32,643 bases of DNA from Pseudomonadota bacterium (GTDB lineage Bacteria > Pseudomonadota > Alphaproteobacteria > Sphingomonadales > Sphingomonadaceae). The notes under the pieces were generated by a model that saw only the letters and a program-made list of their open reading frames with translations, did not search any database and was not told the DNA's origin. Position 1 is the stretch's first letter. Every line of letters begins with the position of its first letter. The translations under genes were made by a program, and so were the position numbers. Location of the stretch: NCBI GenBank assembly GCA_023445495.1, contig JAEXLC010000080.1, forward strand, positions 1 to 32,643, given 5' to 3'. Positions 14,676-23,086 of this stretch are shown here, one piece after another.

Positions 14676-15845
14676 TCAGAACTCCAGCGTCGCCCGGAGC
14701 ATGAGCACGGTCACTCGTGCCGCGTCGACATCGCCGCCACGGTTCCAGATGAACTGCACGTCGGGCTGCAGCGTCAGGAAGTCGGTAAGCTTGTCGGAGA
14801 AGGTGAACTCCACCGCATTCTCGGCCTGGGCGGTGTGGACGCCGTCGCCCCGCAGCAGGTCGCGATAGCCCTTCGACAGATAGGCCTGGTTGACGCCGAC
14901 CGAGACCTGGCTGTCGTCGCGCCCGGGAATGACATGGGTGGCGAGCACGCCCGCCTGCCAGCCGCCCTTGAACGGGCTGGTCTTGCCATCCGAGAGACCG
15001 GCCCGGACAAACAGGCTGGTGGCGAAAGGCCCGTCCTGGTCGCCCAGCGCCTTCTGCGCGATCACATAGGCGCCGCGCGCATGGCGGCGGATCGGATCGC
15101 CGGCGCTGTCGGTCTCGGCGATGTCGTCCTGGCGCTCGCTATAGCCCCAGGCGCCCAAGGCGAACTTGTTGCCGTCCTTCTCCACGCCCGCCTCGCCGAT
15201 CAGCAGCAGGCCGTGGCCGAAATCGAATGCGTGGCCACGATCGTCGCCCAGGGCACCGGCGGTGGCATTGAGCACCGCGACACGCGCGAAACCCGCGCCG
15301 CCGAAGCGATGCTCCAGCCGCACGGCCAGCGCCGTCGTCGGGAAGATCGAAGGGCCGTTGGGCCCGGTCGAGGCGATTTCAGAGCCCACGCCAAAGGCCG
15401 GAGCGATCAGCAGCCCGGAGGCGTCGTTGGCATAGAATTCGCTGTTGAGGTCATAGAGGCCGGCACGCAGCGAGGTGGTGGCGCCCAGCTTCTGCTCCAC
15501 CCAGATCTCGAACAGGCGCAGCTTGGGGCTGGCGACTTCGATATTGTCGACGCCCTGCAGCGTGCCCGCCACGTCATTGGGCCGGCCGCCAAGATTGTTG
15601 AGCACGTCGATATGGAAGCTCGCGCCGTTCCAGCCGACCAGCCGCTCGAGATCGCCGTTCGCCTCGATGTTCAGATCGTCGAGCCCGAAGCTGCGCAGCT
15701 TGCGCCCATCCGCCGCCACGCCCGAGAGATCGGCGCGATAGGCGGCACCGATATCGAGCGCCGGCTCCTGCGCGTCCTGCGCAAATGCCGAAGGAATGAC
15801 CAGCAGAGAAAGTGCGGACACCGCCGCACCGAAAGTCGCACGCAT
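14676..15845 (-). CDS. OprB-family carbohydrate-type porin
   Basis: This 389-residue outer membrane protein starts with a signal peptide (MRATFGAAVSALSLLVIPSAFAQ). Motifs typical of the OprB (carbohydrate-selective porin) family follow, including FHIDVLNNLGGRPND, VASPKLRLFEIWVEQ, LRAGLYDLNSEFY and GGWQAGVLATHVIPGRDDSQ. The last residue is Phe (LRATLEF), as needed for barrel assembly. It probably gives passive uptake of sugars or other small polar solutes. The frame extends 12 codons upstream to 15881, but the signal peptide begins exactly at ATG 15845 and the earlier start has no ribosome site. The gene diverges from the chemoreceptor. The substrate is not evident. Confidence 0.85.
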   Translation of the reverse strand: MRATFGAAVSALSLLVIPSAFAQDAQEPALDIGAAYRADLSGVAADGRKLRSFGLDDLNIEANGDLERLVGWNGASFHIDVLNNLGGRPNDVAGTLQGVDNIEVASPKLRLFEIWVEQKLGATTSLRAGLYDLNSEFYANDASGLLIAPAFGVGSEIASTGPNGPSIFPTTALAVRLEHRFGGAGFARVAVLNATAGALGDDRGHAFDFGHGLLLIGEAGVEKDGNKFALGAWGYSERQDDIAETDSAGDPIRRHARGAYVIAQKALGDQDGPFATSLFVRAGLSDGKTSPFKGGWQAGVLATHVIPGRDDSQVSVGVNQAYLSKGYRDLLRGDGVHTAQAENAVEFTFSDKLTDFLTLQPDVQFIWNRGGDVDAARVTVLMLRATLEF

Positions 15846-15917
15846 TGAACAGCCCCAGTTACCGACATCCCCCGGAAACATTTGTAGAGGGCTCGAACCC
15901 GCAGCGAACTTTCCACC

Positions 15918-15923
15918 TATAAT
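15918..15923 (+). promoter_or_regulatory. Consensus -10 box upstream of the chemoreceptor gene
   Basis: A perfect TATAAT lies at 15918-15923, about 45 bases before the chosen GTG start of the chemoreceptor. No good -35 hexamer is visible at 16-19 bases upstream (GAACCC at 17). If used, transcription would begin near 15930. That rules out the earlier in-frame GTG at 15926 as the translation start. Confidence 0.5.
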
Positions 15924-15970
15924 TCGTGCTGAAACCGGATGCCGCGACAGGCACCGCGCGGGAGATTTTC

Positions 15971-17731
15971 GTGAAGATCACGTCGCTCAACAAGGCTACC
16001 ACCCAGGCTGCCGCCGTCCTGATCGGCATCACCGCGCTTTCGGGTGGCACCGGGCTGTTCATCGTTGCCAAGGAAAACAACGCGATCGCCCAGCAGGCGG
16101 CGGCCGCGGGCCTGCTCCAGAACCATATGGAAGCGGACATGATGCACGACGCGGTTCGCGCGGACGTGCTGGGTGCGCTGGTCGGCGGCGATGATGCCGC
16201 GCGCAAGCAGACGCTCGACGACCTCAAGGACCATCTCGGCACGCTGTCCCGGACGATCAACGAGGACGCCGCCTTCCAGGGCGTGGAAAGCATCGTCGCC
16301 GCGACCAGCCAGCTCAAGGCGCCGATGGACGCCTATGCCGCTGCCGCGCAGAAGATCGTCGATACCGCCGCCAGCGATCCCGTCGCGGCGCGCGCGCAGA
16401 TGCCGGGCTTCATGGACCAGTTCCGCGCCCTCGAGAAATCGATGGAAAGCGCCTCGGAAGCAATCGAAGGCCATTCCAAGGAAGTCGCCTCCAGCTCGGC
16501 CACGCTCGGCACGGTGGCGATGATCGTCCTGTTCCTCACCCTGCTCGCGGGCCTGGCCGCCGCGTTCCTGCTCGCCCAGGCCGCACGCCGCCTGCTGGTT
16601 CGTCCGCTGCTCGACCTTGCCGACACCATGCGCGCGCTCGACAGCGGCGACCTGTCGGTCAAGGTGCCGCACGCCGGCCGCGAGGATGAGCTGGGCGGCA
16701 TGGCCCAGGCGATCGACGCCTTCCGCGACAAGCTCAAGGCTGCCGAGGAAGCCAAGGAAACGCAGACCCGGCTGATCGTCGATACGATCGGCACCAGCCT
16801 CGACGCGATGGCACGGGGCGACCTCAGCGTGGAGATCGATGCCGAGCTTACCGGCCCGTTCGCCGCGCTCAAGCGCAGCTTCAACGATGCCGCGCACGGC
16901 CTTCGCTCGCTGATCGGCACCGTCGTCACCGGCACCGAGAATATCCGCACCGGCGCCAACGAGATCGCCTCGGCTTCCGAGGATCTCGCCCGCCGCACAG
17001 AACGCAACGCCGCGACGCTCGAGGAGACCAACGCCGCGGTCAACGCGATCGATCACCGCCTGAAGTCGATCGCGCTCTCGGCCAACGAGACGCTGTCGCG
17101 CGCGGATGGCGCCATCGCCGTGGTCGGTAGCGGCCGCGCGATCGCCGACGAAGCGGTGCAGGCGATGACCCGCGTGAGCGAGAGCGCCAAGGGCATCGAC
17201 TCGGTCATCGAGGGCCTCGACAAGATTGCCTTCCAGACCCGGGTTCTCGCGATGAACGCAGCAGTGGAAGCGGGCCGCGCTGGCGAGGCGGGCCGCGGCT
17301 TCGCGGTCGTCGCCGATCTGGTCAGCGCGCTTGCCATGCGTGCGGAAGAAGAAGCCGGCCGCGCCCGCGACCAGCTCACCCATACCCAGGCCGAAGTCGT
17401 CACCGCGGTCGAAGCCGTGATGAAGGTCGACGGCGCGCTGGCCGATATCTCGGGCGATGTGGGCCAGGTCCATGCCCTGATCGGCACGATGGCCGAGGAC
17501 AACAACGCCCAGAGCCAGGCGATCAGCCAGGTCAGCGAGGCGATCGGCGACATGGATCGCGGCACCCAGCAGAACGCCGCGATGGTCGAGGAGACCTCGG
17601 CGGCCGCGCGCAACCTCACCCAGGAAGTGGATTCGCTGGCGGACAGCGCCGCCAGCTTCACGATCGACGCCCCGCACGGCCATCGCGCCGCGCCGCAACG
17701 CCAGGTCGTGAACGGCACCACCGTCCACTAA
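15971..17731 (+). CDS. Methyl-accepting chemotaxis protein
   Basis: This is a 586-residue membrane chemoreceptor. A first membrane helix lies near residues 10-35, a helical periplasmic sensing region of about 140 residues follows, and a second helix lies at about 178-203. Then come a HAMP domain, a second HAMP-like segment (GDLSVEIDAEL) and the long coiled-coil signalling domain. The hairpin tip reads IAFQTRVLAMNAAVEAGRAG followed by EAGRGFAVVADLV. This differs from the usual QTN and VADEV or GEV, so contacts with CheA/CheW or within receptor trimers may be altered. There is no C-terminal CheR-tethering pentapeptide. I chose GTG 15971, preceded by GCGGGAG; an earlier in-frame GTG (15926) directly follows a -10 box. 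No other che genes are in view. Confidence 0.9.
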   Translation: MKITSLNKATTQAAAVLIGITALSGGTGLFIVAKENNAIAQQAAAAGLLQNHMEADMMHDAVRADVLGALVGGDDAARKQTLDDLKDHLGTLSRTINEDAAFQGVESIVAATSQLKAPMDAYAAAAQKIVDTAASDPVAARAQMPGFMDQFRALEKSMESASEAIEGHSKEVASSSATLGTVAMIVLFLTLLAGLAAAFLLAQAARRLLVRPLLDLADTMRALDSGDLSVKVPHAGREDELGGMAQAIDAFRDKLKAAEEAKETQTRLIVDTIGTSLDAMARGDLSVEIDAELTGPFAALKRSFNDAAHGLRSLIGTVVTGTENIRTGANEIASASEDLARRTERNAATLEETNAAVNAIDHRLKSIALSANETLSRADGAIAVVGSGRAIADEAVQAMTRVSESAKGIDSVIEGLDKIAFQTRVLAMNAAVEAGRAGEAGRGFAVVADLVSALAMRAEEEAGRARDQLTHTQAEVVTAVEAVMKVDGALADISGDVGQVHALIGTMAEDNNAQSQAISQVSEAIGDMDRGTQQNAAMVEETSAAARNLTQEVDSLADSAASFTIDAPHGHRAAPQRQVVNGTTVH

Positions 17732-17754
17732 GGCGGACCGGACCGAAAACGAGA

Positions 17755-17795
17755 AGAGCCGGCGCGGTCAGGACCACGCCGGCTCTCTTCGTTTC
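17755..17795. terminator. Bidirectional terminator between chemoreceptor and TonB receptor
   Basis: AGAGCCGGCG (17755-17764) and CGCCGGCTCT (17777-17786) are perfect 10-bp inverted repeats with a 12-base loop that can pair further. On the plus strand CTTCGTTTC follows; on the minus strand the helix is followed by TCTCGTTTTCGG. Both convergent genes can therefore end here. Confidence 0.85.
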
Positions 17796-17812
17796 TGCGC
17801 CTCAGCGCGGGA

Positions 17813-20587
17813 TCAGAACTTCACCTTCACGCCGAACTTTCCGGTGAAGCTGTAATCCTCATATTGCAGCAGCCGCTGGCCGCCCTGGAAGTTGCGATAG
17901 GCGAAATAGGGCTCGTTGGTCAGGTTGATCAGGTCGCCGAACACCTGGACGTTCTTGGTCACCCAGTATTTCGCGCTGATGTCGAGCTGGAAGTGGTTGT
18001 CGACATAGCGGTCCTCGCTCGCATCGTCGCCCAGCTCGTCCAGATACTTGTCGCGATAGGTGCCCGCGACGCGGAACGAGACCGGGCCCTTCTCATAGCC
18101 GAGCACCACGTTGAACGTGTTGCGCGAGGACGAAGGCAGCGAGATGCGGCGCGGATCGCCGATATCGCCATCCTCCAGCACCGTGCCCTTGGCGTCGGTG
18201 AAGGTGTAGTTGACCTGAGTCAGCAGTCCGCTGAGCACGCCCGGCAGGAAGCTGTAGACTTGGCTGTAGCTGAACTCGATGCCGTCGATGCGCGCGCTCG
18301 GCCCGTTGTACGGCACCTGCGCCTCGTCGAGCACGCCGCCGTTATAGGCATAGTCCTCATAGACGCGGTCGACGATGTAGTTCTTGATATCCTTGTGGAA
18401 ATAGCCAAGCGAGATGCCGCCGCCCTTGCCAAAATAATATTCGGCTGCGGCATCGAAGTTCCAGGCTTCGTACGGCTTGAGGTTCGGGTTGCCGAACTCG
18501 CCTTCATTGTCCTCGATCACCACGCGCGGGGCGAGCTTCGAGAATTTCGGGCGCACCAGGCTGCGATAGCCGGCCGCGCGCAGGACCAGGCCATTGGTCG
18601 GCTCGAAGCGTGCGGTCAGGCTCGGCAGCCAGTCGGTATAGCTGCGGGTGACGCGGATCGGCGTCACCGTCTCGTCGTCCAGGTTCAGTTCCTGGCCATG
18701 GATGTCGTTATAGGTGTGCTCCATGCGCACGCCGGCGATCAGGCGGATCTTCGAACTGTCCCAGCGGGCGAGCAGATAGCCGGCCGAGACGTCTTCCTTC
18801 ACCTTGTAGTCGCTGTCGTTCGAGCTCTCGAACGTGTCGCCATCGTCCAGCTCGAACAGGCCGCTGTTGTTCTTGAAATAGTTACGGAACGCGGTCTTCG
18901 ACAGCGCCGGCTCGATGTTCGCCAGGTCATAGTCCTGCGGACCCAGCAGATCCTTCATCGTCAGGTCGCCGGGGCCGTCATATTCATAGACGTCGATATT
19001 CGCGTTGTAGCGCTTGGTGCGCCAGCGGAACTTGGCACCGCCCTGCACGGTGAACTCGCCCGAGCCGGTGGCGAAGATCTTAGCAACGTCCGCCTTGGCC
19101 GACCATTCGGTATCGACCGAGTCGCTCAGCGTGGTGCGCTCGAACTTGTCGAACTCATATTCGCTGGCGTTGTAGAAGGCGTTGGCGCCCGCCAGGATGT
19201 TGTAGCGGGTCTTCATCGGGTTCGAATAATCGAAGCCGGCGATGAAATTGTCGCCATCGTCGAACTTGCGCTCGAACGCGACCGGGTCGATCGAGCCGTT
19301 CTCTCGCTCGCTCGAACGCGCCCAGCTGCCCGAATAGTTGAGCTTCCAGCCATTGGACTTGGTCTCGCCGCCCAGCGTGATCGACTTGATCTCCTGGCGC
19401 TCGAACCGGTCCTTCAGGTCGCGGGTGACGGTGATCTCGCCATCCTGCGAATCGAAGGTCGCGCCGGTGGCGGTCGCGCTCGTCGGCGACTCGTCCATCT
19501 CGAAGGTCAGGCGGCGGCGATATTCCTGGTCGTCGAACCGCGAATAGAGACCGCGGGCATAGAGCGTGGTGGTGTCGCTGGGCTTGAAATCGAGCGACAG
19601 CGACGAGCTGAAGCGCTGGCGCTCCACGTCATAGTCCCGATACTCCATGGTGTCGGCATAGGCCTTGCCGCCATCCTCGTCCCAGCCGTCCATCTCTTCG
19701 TTGTTCGTCGCGAACTTGCGCTGATAGTAGGAGACGCCGCCGGCGATGCCGAAATTGTCGGTAATCCGCGTCGAGAAATCGAGACCGACCTTCGGCGTCA
19801 CCGCTTCGCGCAGATTGTTGTAGCTGCCTTCGGCCGAGACGGTCAGCAGGTCCTTCTTGCGCGCGAAGGCGCTCACCGTGTTGATCTCGATCGACGCGCC
19901 GATCGTGTCGGCATCCATGTCCGGGGTCAGCGACTTCTTGACCTCGATCGATTCGATCGTGTCGCTCGAGATCACGTCGAGCGCGACCGAGCGGATGTCG
20001 GATTCGGGCGACGGCAGGCGGGTGCCGTTCACCGAAGTGGCGTTGAGCTCCGGATCAAGGCCGCGAACCGAAACGAAACGGCCCTCGCCCTGATCGTTGA
20101 GGATATTGACGCCCGGCAGGCGGCGCAGCGATTCCGCGACATTCTGGTCCGGGAACTGGCCGACCGAGTCGCGGGTGATCACGCTCTCCACCCCGTCCGC
20201 GGCGCGCTGGCGCGACAGCGAGCCGAGCAGGTTGGCGCGCTGGCCCAGGACGAGGATCTGGCTGCCATCGGTGCCGAGCACCAGGTTCTGCTGCGCCACG
20301 CCATTCTCCGGTACGACGATCTTCTCGTCGCGGGCCGGCACGCCGGCGAACTCGGCGCGCAGCGTATAGGTGCCGGCGGGCACGTCGGAGAAGCGGAAGC
20401 TGCCCGAGGCATCGGCTTCGGTGGTGCGGCCCAGCTCGACAATGGTGACGCGCGCGCCCTGCAGGTTGCGGGTGCCGCTCGCTTCCGAGACGTTGCCGGT
20501 CACGTCATTGGCATAGGCGGAGGCCGGAACGGCGAACAGCACAGCGCCCAGCATCAGGCGCGTGCGGAGAGACGGTTTGCGAGACAT
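17813..20587 (-). CDS. TonB-dependent receptor with N-terminal carboxypeptidase-regulatory-like domain
   Basis: A 924-residue outer membrane transporter starts with a signal peptide ending near AYA-NDV. A beta-sandwich of the CarboxypepD_reg-like type follows (about 27-105: GARVTIVELGRTTEADASGS, VPAGTYTLRAEF). Next come a TonB-box-like ILVLGQRA and a plug with FPDQNVAESLRRLPGV and FVSVRGLDPELNATSVNG. A long barrel ends in GVKVKF. The plug pattern (VALDVISSDTIESIEVKKSL, DMDADTIGASIEI) is typical of the large family expanded in Caulobacter, Sphingomonas and Xanthomonas, often linked to carbohydrate uptake. No partner enzyme is adjacent. AAGGGGGTTG lies just upstream of the ATG, the same ten bases found before the first receptor. 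Confidence 0.92.
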   Translation of the reverse strand: MSRKPSLRTRLMLGAVLFAVPASAYANDVTGNVSEASGTRNLQGARVTIVELGRTTEADASGSFRFSDVPAGTYTLRAEFAGVPARDEKIVVPENGVAQQNLVLGTDGSQILVLGQRANLLGSLSRQRAADGVESVITRDSVGQFPDQNVAESLRRLPGVNILNDQGEGRFVSVRGLDPELNATSVNGTRLPSPESDIRSVALDVISSDTIESIEVKKSLTPDMDADTIGASIEINTVSAFARKKDLLTVSAEGSYNNLREAVTPKVGLDFSTRITDNFGIAGGVSYYQRKFATNNEEMDGWDEDGGKAYADTMEYRDYDVERQRFSSSLSLDFKPSDTTTLYARGLYSRFDDQEYRRRLTFEMDESPTSATATGATFDSQDGEITVTRDLKDRFERQEIKSITLGGETKSNGWKLNYSGSWARSSERENGSIDPVAFERKFDDGDNFIAGFDYSNPMKTRYNILAGANAFYNASEYEFDKFERTTLSDSVDTEWSAKADVAKIFATGSGEFTVQGGAKFRWRTKRYNANIDVYEYDGPGDLTMKDLLGPQDYDLANIEPALSKTAFRNYFKNNSGLFELDDGDTFESSNDSDYKVKEDVSAGYLLARWDSSKIRLIAGVRMEHTYNDIHGQELNLDDETVTPIRVTRSYTDWLPSLTARFEPTNGLVLRAAGYRSLVRPKFSKLAPRVVIEDNEGEFGNPNLKPYEAWNFDAAAEYYFGKGGGISLGYFHKDIKNYIVDRVYEDYAYNGGVLDEAQVPYNGPSARIDGIEFSYSQVYSFLPGVLSGLLTQVNYTFTDAKGTVLEDGDIGDPRRISLPSSSRNTFNVVLGYEKGPVSFRVAGTYRDKYLDELGDDASEDRYVDNHFQLDISAKYWVTKNVQVFGDLINLTNEPYFAYRNFQGGQRLLQYEDYSFTGKFGVKVKF

Positions 20588-20664
20588 CGGAATTCAACCC
20601 CCTTCAGGAATGCGGGGGCCGCCTTGCAACCGATCATGAACGGTACATTGCGCCTCGGCGACTC

Positions 20665-20729
20665 TTTCGTGACACCGAGCCAGCTATCTGATTTCCATAG
20701 ACTCTTTTCGCCGTCCGTCCGTCACGAAA
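20665..20729. repeat. Widely spaced 9-bp inverted repeat TTTCGTGAC/GTCACGAAA
   Basis: TTTCGTGAC (20665-20673) and GTCACGAAA (20721-20729) are perfect inverted copies separated by 47 bases. The pair lies 78-142 bases upstream of the TonB receptor start and upstream of the divergent DUF1993 gene. Roughly five helical turns separate the arm centres, which would suit two operators bridged by a regulator. Confidence 0.45.
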
Positions 20730-20785
20730 TGTCGCGGCGCAACGTTGGCACCCGATCCGGAAACATTCCGACAATCGCACACCCG

Positions 20786-20814
20786 TTGCACAGCCGCCCC
20801 GCCCCGCTTATCTC
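20786..20814 (+). promoter_or_regulatory. Promoter positioned for a leaderless transcript (DUF1993 gene)
   Basis: TTGCAC (20786-20791) and TATCTC (20809-20814) are separated by 17 bases. The expected start, about seven bases after the -10 box, falls at or next to the A of the ATG at 20822. No Shine-Dalgarno sequence exists between them (the last bases are CGCGC). Confidence 0.55.
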
Positions 20815-20821
20815 CGCGCGC

Positions 20822-21328
20822 ATGTCGAACGAACTCTACGACCTTACCGTCCCCGTCTTCCTGCGTGGCTTCAAGGCCATGTCGACGTTCCTCGACAAGG
20901 CACGCGCCTGGGCGGACGAGAACGGCATTCCGCATGCCGAACTGCTCGAAGCGCGCCTTGCCGACGACATGGCGCCGCTCAGTTCGCAGATCCAGCGCGT
21001 CAGCGACGGCGCCAAGTTCGCCCTAGCCCGGCTCGGCCAGATCGAGGCGCCGGCCATGGCGGATACCGAAACCAGCTTCGACGAGCTCCAGGCCCGCATC
21101 GCCGCAACTATCGCCTTCCTAAAGTCGGTCCCGCGCGAAGCGGTGGACGGCCGCGAGGATGCCGATATCGAAGTGAAGACGCCGAACCGCAGCTTCCACT
21201 TCAAGGGCCTGCCCTACGTCACCACCTTCGCGCTGCCGAACTTCTACTTCCACATCACCACCGCCTACGCGATCCTGCGCCACAAGGGCGCTCCGCTCGG
21301 CAAGATGGACTTCCTGGGCGGCATCTGA
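20822..21328 (+). CDS. DUF1993 domain-containing protein
   Basis: This 168-residue soluble protein reads from MSNELYDLTVPVFLRGFKAM to the conserved C-terminal block LPNFYFHITTAYAILRHKGA and GKMDFLGG. I recognise this as the DUF1993 family, helical-bundle proteins of unknown biochemical role. The N-terminal half is helical (LDKARAWADENGI, DELQARIAATIAFLKSVP). No signal peptide or membrane helix is seen. The start lacks a Shine-Dalgarno sequence and probably lies at the 5' end of the mRNA. The stop codon overlaps the next start by one base (TGATG), so translation of the reductase gene is likely coupled to this one, which hints at a shared pathway. Confidence 0.85.
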   Translation: MSNELYDLTVPVFLRGFKAMSTFLDKARAWADENGIPHAELLEARLADDMAPLSSQIQRVSDGAKFALARLGQIEAPAMADTETSFDELQARIAATIAFLKSVPREAVDGREDADIEVKTPNRSFHFKGLPYVTTFALPNFYFHITTAYAILRHKGAPLGKMDFLGGI

Positions 21329-22197
21329 TGGTCCGGATCGCGGTGATCGGCGCGGGCGCCATCGGCGGCACCCTCGCCGCCTGGCTCGCCCAGAGTCATG
21401 ACGTGACGGTATGCGCCCGCTCGCCGCTTGCCGACCTTGAGGTCGAGACGCCCGAAGGCGTGATCCAGGCCACCCCCCGCATCCTCACCGATCCCACGCA
21501 GGCGACCGAAGTCGATTGGGTGCTGTGCACCACCAAGACCTATGACTGCCCCGCCGCGGCGGCCTGGCTGCCCGGACTGATGGGTCCGGCCACCCGGCTC
21601 GCGGTGATCCAGAACGGCGTCGAGCAGCGCGAGCGCTTCCCCCAGGTCCCCGCCCAGCGCACCGTGCCGGTCATCATCGACCTGCCCGCCGAGCGCACCG
21701 CGCCCGGCCGCATCATCCAGCGCCGCGAAGGCACCATCCATGCGCCCGAGGGCGATGCCGGCGAGGCGCTGGTCGCGCTGTTCACCGATACGCCGATCGA
21801 CGCCCAGACCACCCCGGACTTCCTCACCGCAGCGTGGCGCAAGCTCGCGATCAACTGCTCGGGCATCGTCAGCGCCCTCACCCACCGCCCCGCCGAAGTC
21901 GCCAATGACGAGGGTGCGGCGGAAGTGATGCGCGCGCTGGTCCGCGAATGCATCGCGGTCGGCCGGGCCGAGGGCGCCGACCTGCCCGACAAGCTCGCCG
22001 ACCAGGTGGTAAAGTGGACCACGCTTGCCCATCCGCAATCGGTCAACTCGCTCCACGCCGATTTCGAAGCCGGCCGCCAGACCGAAGTCGATGCCCGCAA
22101 CCAGGTCATCGTCCGCCTCGGCGCGAAGCACGGCATCGACGCGCCGATGAACCGCGCGCTCGCATCAATACTGATCGCCGCTTCCACGCGTCCTTAA
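21328..22197 (+). CDS. Ketopantoate reductase family oxidoreductase (2-dehydropantoate 2-reductase-like)
   Basis: This 289-residue NAD(P)-dependent reductase has an N-terminal Rossmann motif GAGAIG (residues 8-13). TTKTYD (Lys70), VIQNGV (Asn96) and the catalytic Lys172 in AWRKLAINCSG follow. The substrate-binding region NSLHADFEAGRQTEVDA has Glu253. These match the PanE/ApbA fold and catalytic set. The family includes true PanE (ketopantoate to pantoate, for pantothenate and CoA) and many paralogues on other 2-oxoacids, so panE itself is not certain. It begins inside the stop codon of the DUF1993 gene. Confidence 0.85.
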   Translation: MVRIAVIGAGAIGGTLAAWLAQSHDVTVCARSPLADLEVETPEGVIQATPRILTDPTQATEVDWVLCTTKTYDCPAAAAWLPGLMGPATRLAVIQNGVEQRERFPQVPAQRTVPVIIDLPAERTAPGRIIQRREGTIHAPEGDAGEALVALFTDTPIDAQTTPDFLTAAWRKLAINCSGIVSALTHRPAEVANDEGAAEVMRALVRECIAVGRAEGADLPDKLADQVVKWTTLAHPQSVNSLHADFEAGRQTEVDARNQVIVRLGAKHGIDAPMNRALASILIAASTRP

Positions 22198-22221
22198 CCG
22201 TTTCGGGGGCAGAACCCGGCC

Positions 22222-22989
22222 ATGGAAGCCGGAGTTCGCGCCTTGCTGCTCAACCGGAGCGTCTGGTTTGTCGTCGTGCTGGCGATGGCCGGGCTGTACG
22301 GCATCTTCGCCTTCGACATATTCCGCGACGAGACCTCTTCGGTCGCCGATCGCAAGCTACGCATCGAGCTGGACGAGTTCCTGCTCTTCGCCTCCGCGCT
22401 GATCCTGCTGCTGTTCAGCTTCGGGCTGAACCAGCACCGCGCGCGTGGCCGCGAGCGCGAGCGCCGCATCGCCGCCGAACGCAACGTGCGCGATCTCGGC
22501 TATCACGACGCGCTGACCGGCATGCCCAATCGCCGCGCTTTTGACGAAGCGCTCGGCAAGCTCACCCCCAGCGGGCTCCACGCCGTACTGATGCTCGATC
22601 TCAACGGGTTCAAGGCGATCAACGACACCCATGGCCATGGCGCGGGCGACGCCCTGCTGCGGGTCGTCGCCGATCGCATCACCGGCGCGGTGCGCGAAGG
22701 CGACACCGCCGCGCGGCTGGGCGGCGACGAGTTCGCAGTCATCACCCCGGGGCTCGCCAATCCCGAGATCGCCAAGGTGATCGCGGGGCGGCTTGCGGAC
22801 AGCATCGCCCGCCCGGTCTTCGTCGAGGGCCGCACGCTGCATGTCGGCACCGGCATCGGCATCGCCCTGTCGCGCGCCGAGAGGCTGGGCCCGAAGGAAC
22901 TGACCCGCCGCGCCGACCTCGCGCTCTACGCCGCCAAGCGCAGCGAAGGCGTGCCCTGGCGCGTCTATGGGCCCGAGCTCGAGGGCTGA
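22222..22989 (+). CDS. Membrane-bound diguanylate cyclase (GGDEF)
   Basis: This 255-residue protein has two membrane helices (about 12-32 and 53-70) separated by a short loop. A coiled, Arg/Glu-rich linker leads into a GGDEF domain beginning near DALTGMPNRRAF. The active site is the exact GGDEF (167-171). An inhibitory RxxD site (Arg158-Asp161) lies five residues before it, so it should make cyclic di-GMP and be feedback-inhibited. LDLNGFKAIND carries the first metal-binding Asp. There is almost no periplasmic domain, so any signal is probably read within or at the membrane. It follows the reductase by 24 bases and may be co-transcribed. Confidence 0.92.
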   Translation: MEAGVRALLLNRSVWFVVVLAMAGLYGIFAFDIFRDETSSVADRKLRIELDEFLLFASALILLLFSFGLNQHRARGRERERRIAAERNVRDLGYHDALTGMPNRRAFDEALGKLTPSGLHAVLMLDLNGFKAINDTHGHGAGDALLRVVADRITGAVREGDTAARLGGDEFAVITPGLANPEIAKVIAGRLADSIARPVFVEGRTLHVGTGIGIALSRAERLGPKELTRRADLALYAAKRSEGVPWRVYGPELEG

Positions 22990-23086
22990 CCTGGCCCGGG
23001 GTCGAGCGACAGGTTCCTCGCCCAGCCCGTTGAACTTGCCTGGCGAAGCGCGATAGGGGCCAGCCGGCAAGGACGGAGCTGCCCCC

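Noticed and set aside
15846..15881. Twelve-codon N-terminal extension of the porin
   Set aside because: The extension has no ribosome site and would bury the signal peptide.
15926..15928. Earlier GTG start for the chemoreceptor
   Set aside because: It lies just after a perfect -10 box and so probably upstream of the transcript start. GTG 15971 has its own purine-rich site and starts right before the membrane helix.
15917..17728. Long open frame antisense to the chemoreceptor
   Set aside because: It almost exactly mirrors the chemoreceptor and shows only antisense-type composition.
17864..20590. Long plus-strand open frame across the second TonB receptor
   Set aside because: It is antisense to a well-supported receptor. 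It happens to be in phase with the real DUF1993 gene further on, but only the part from 20822 is coding.
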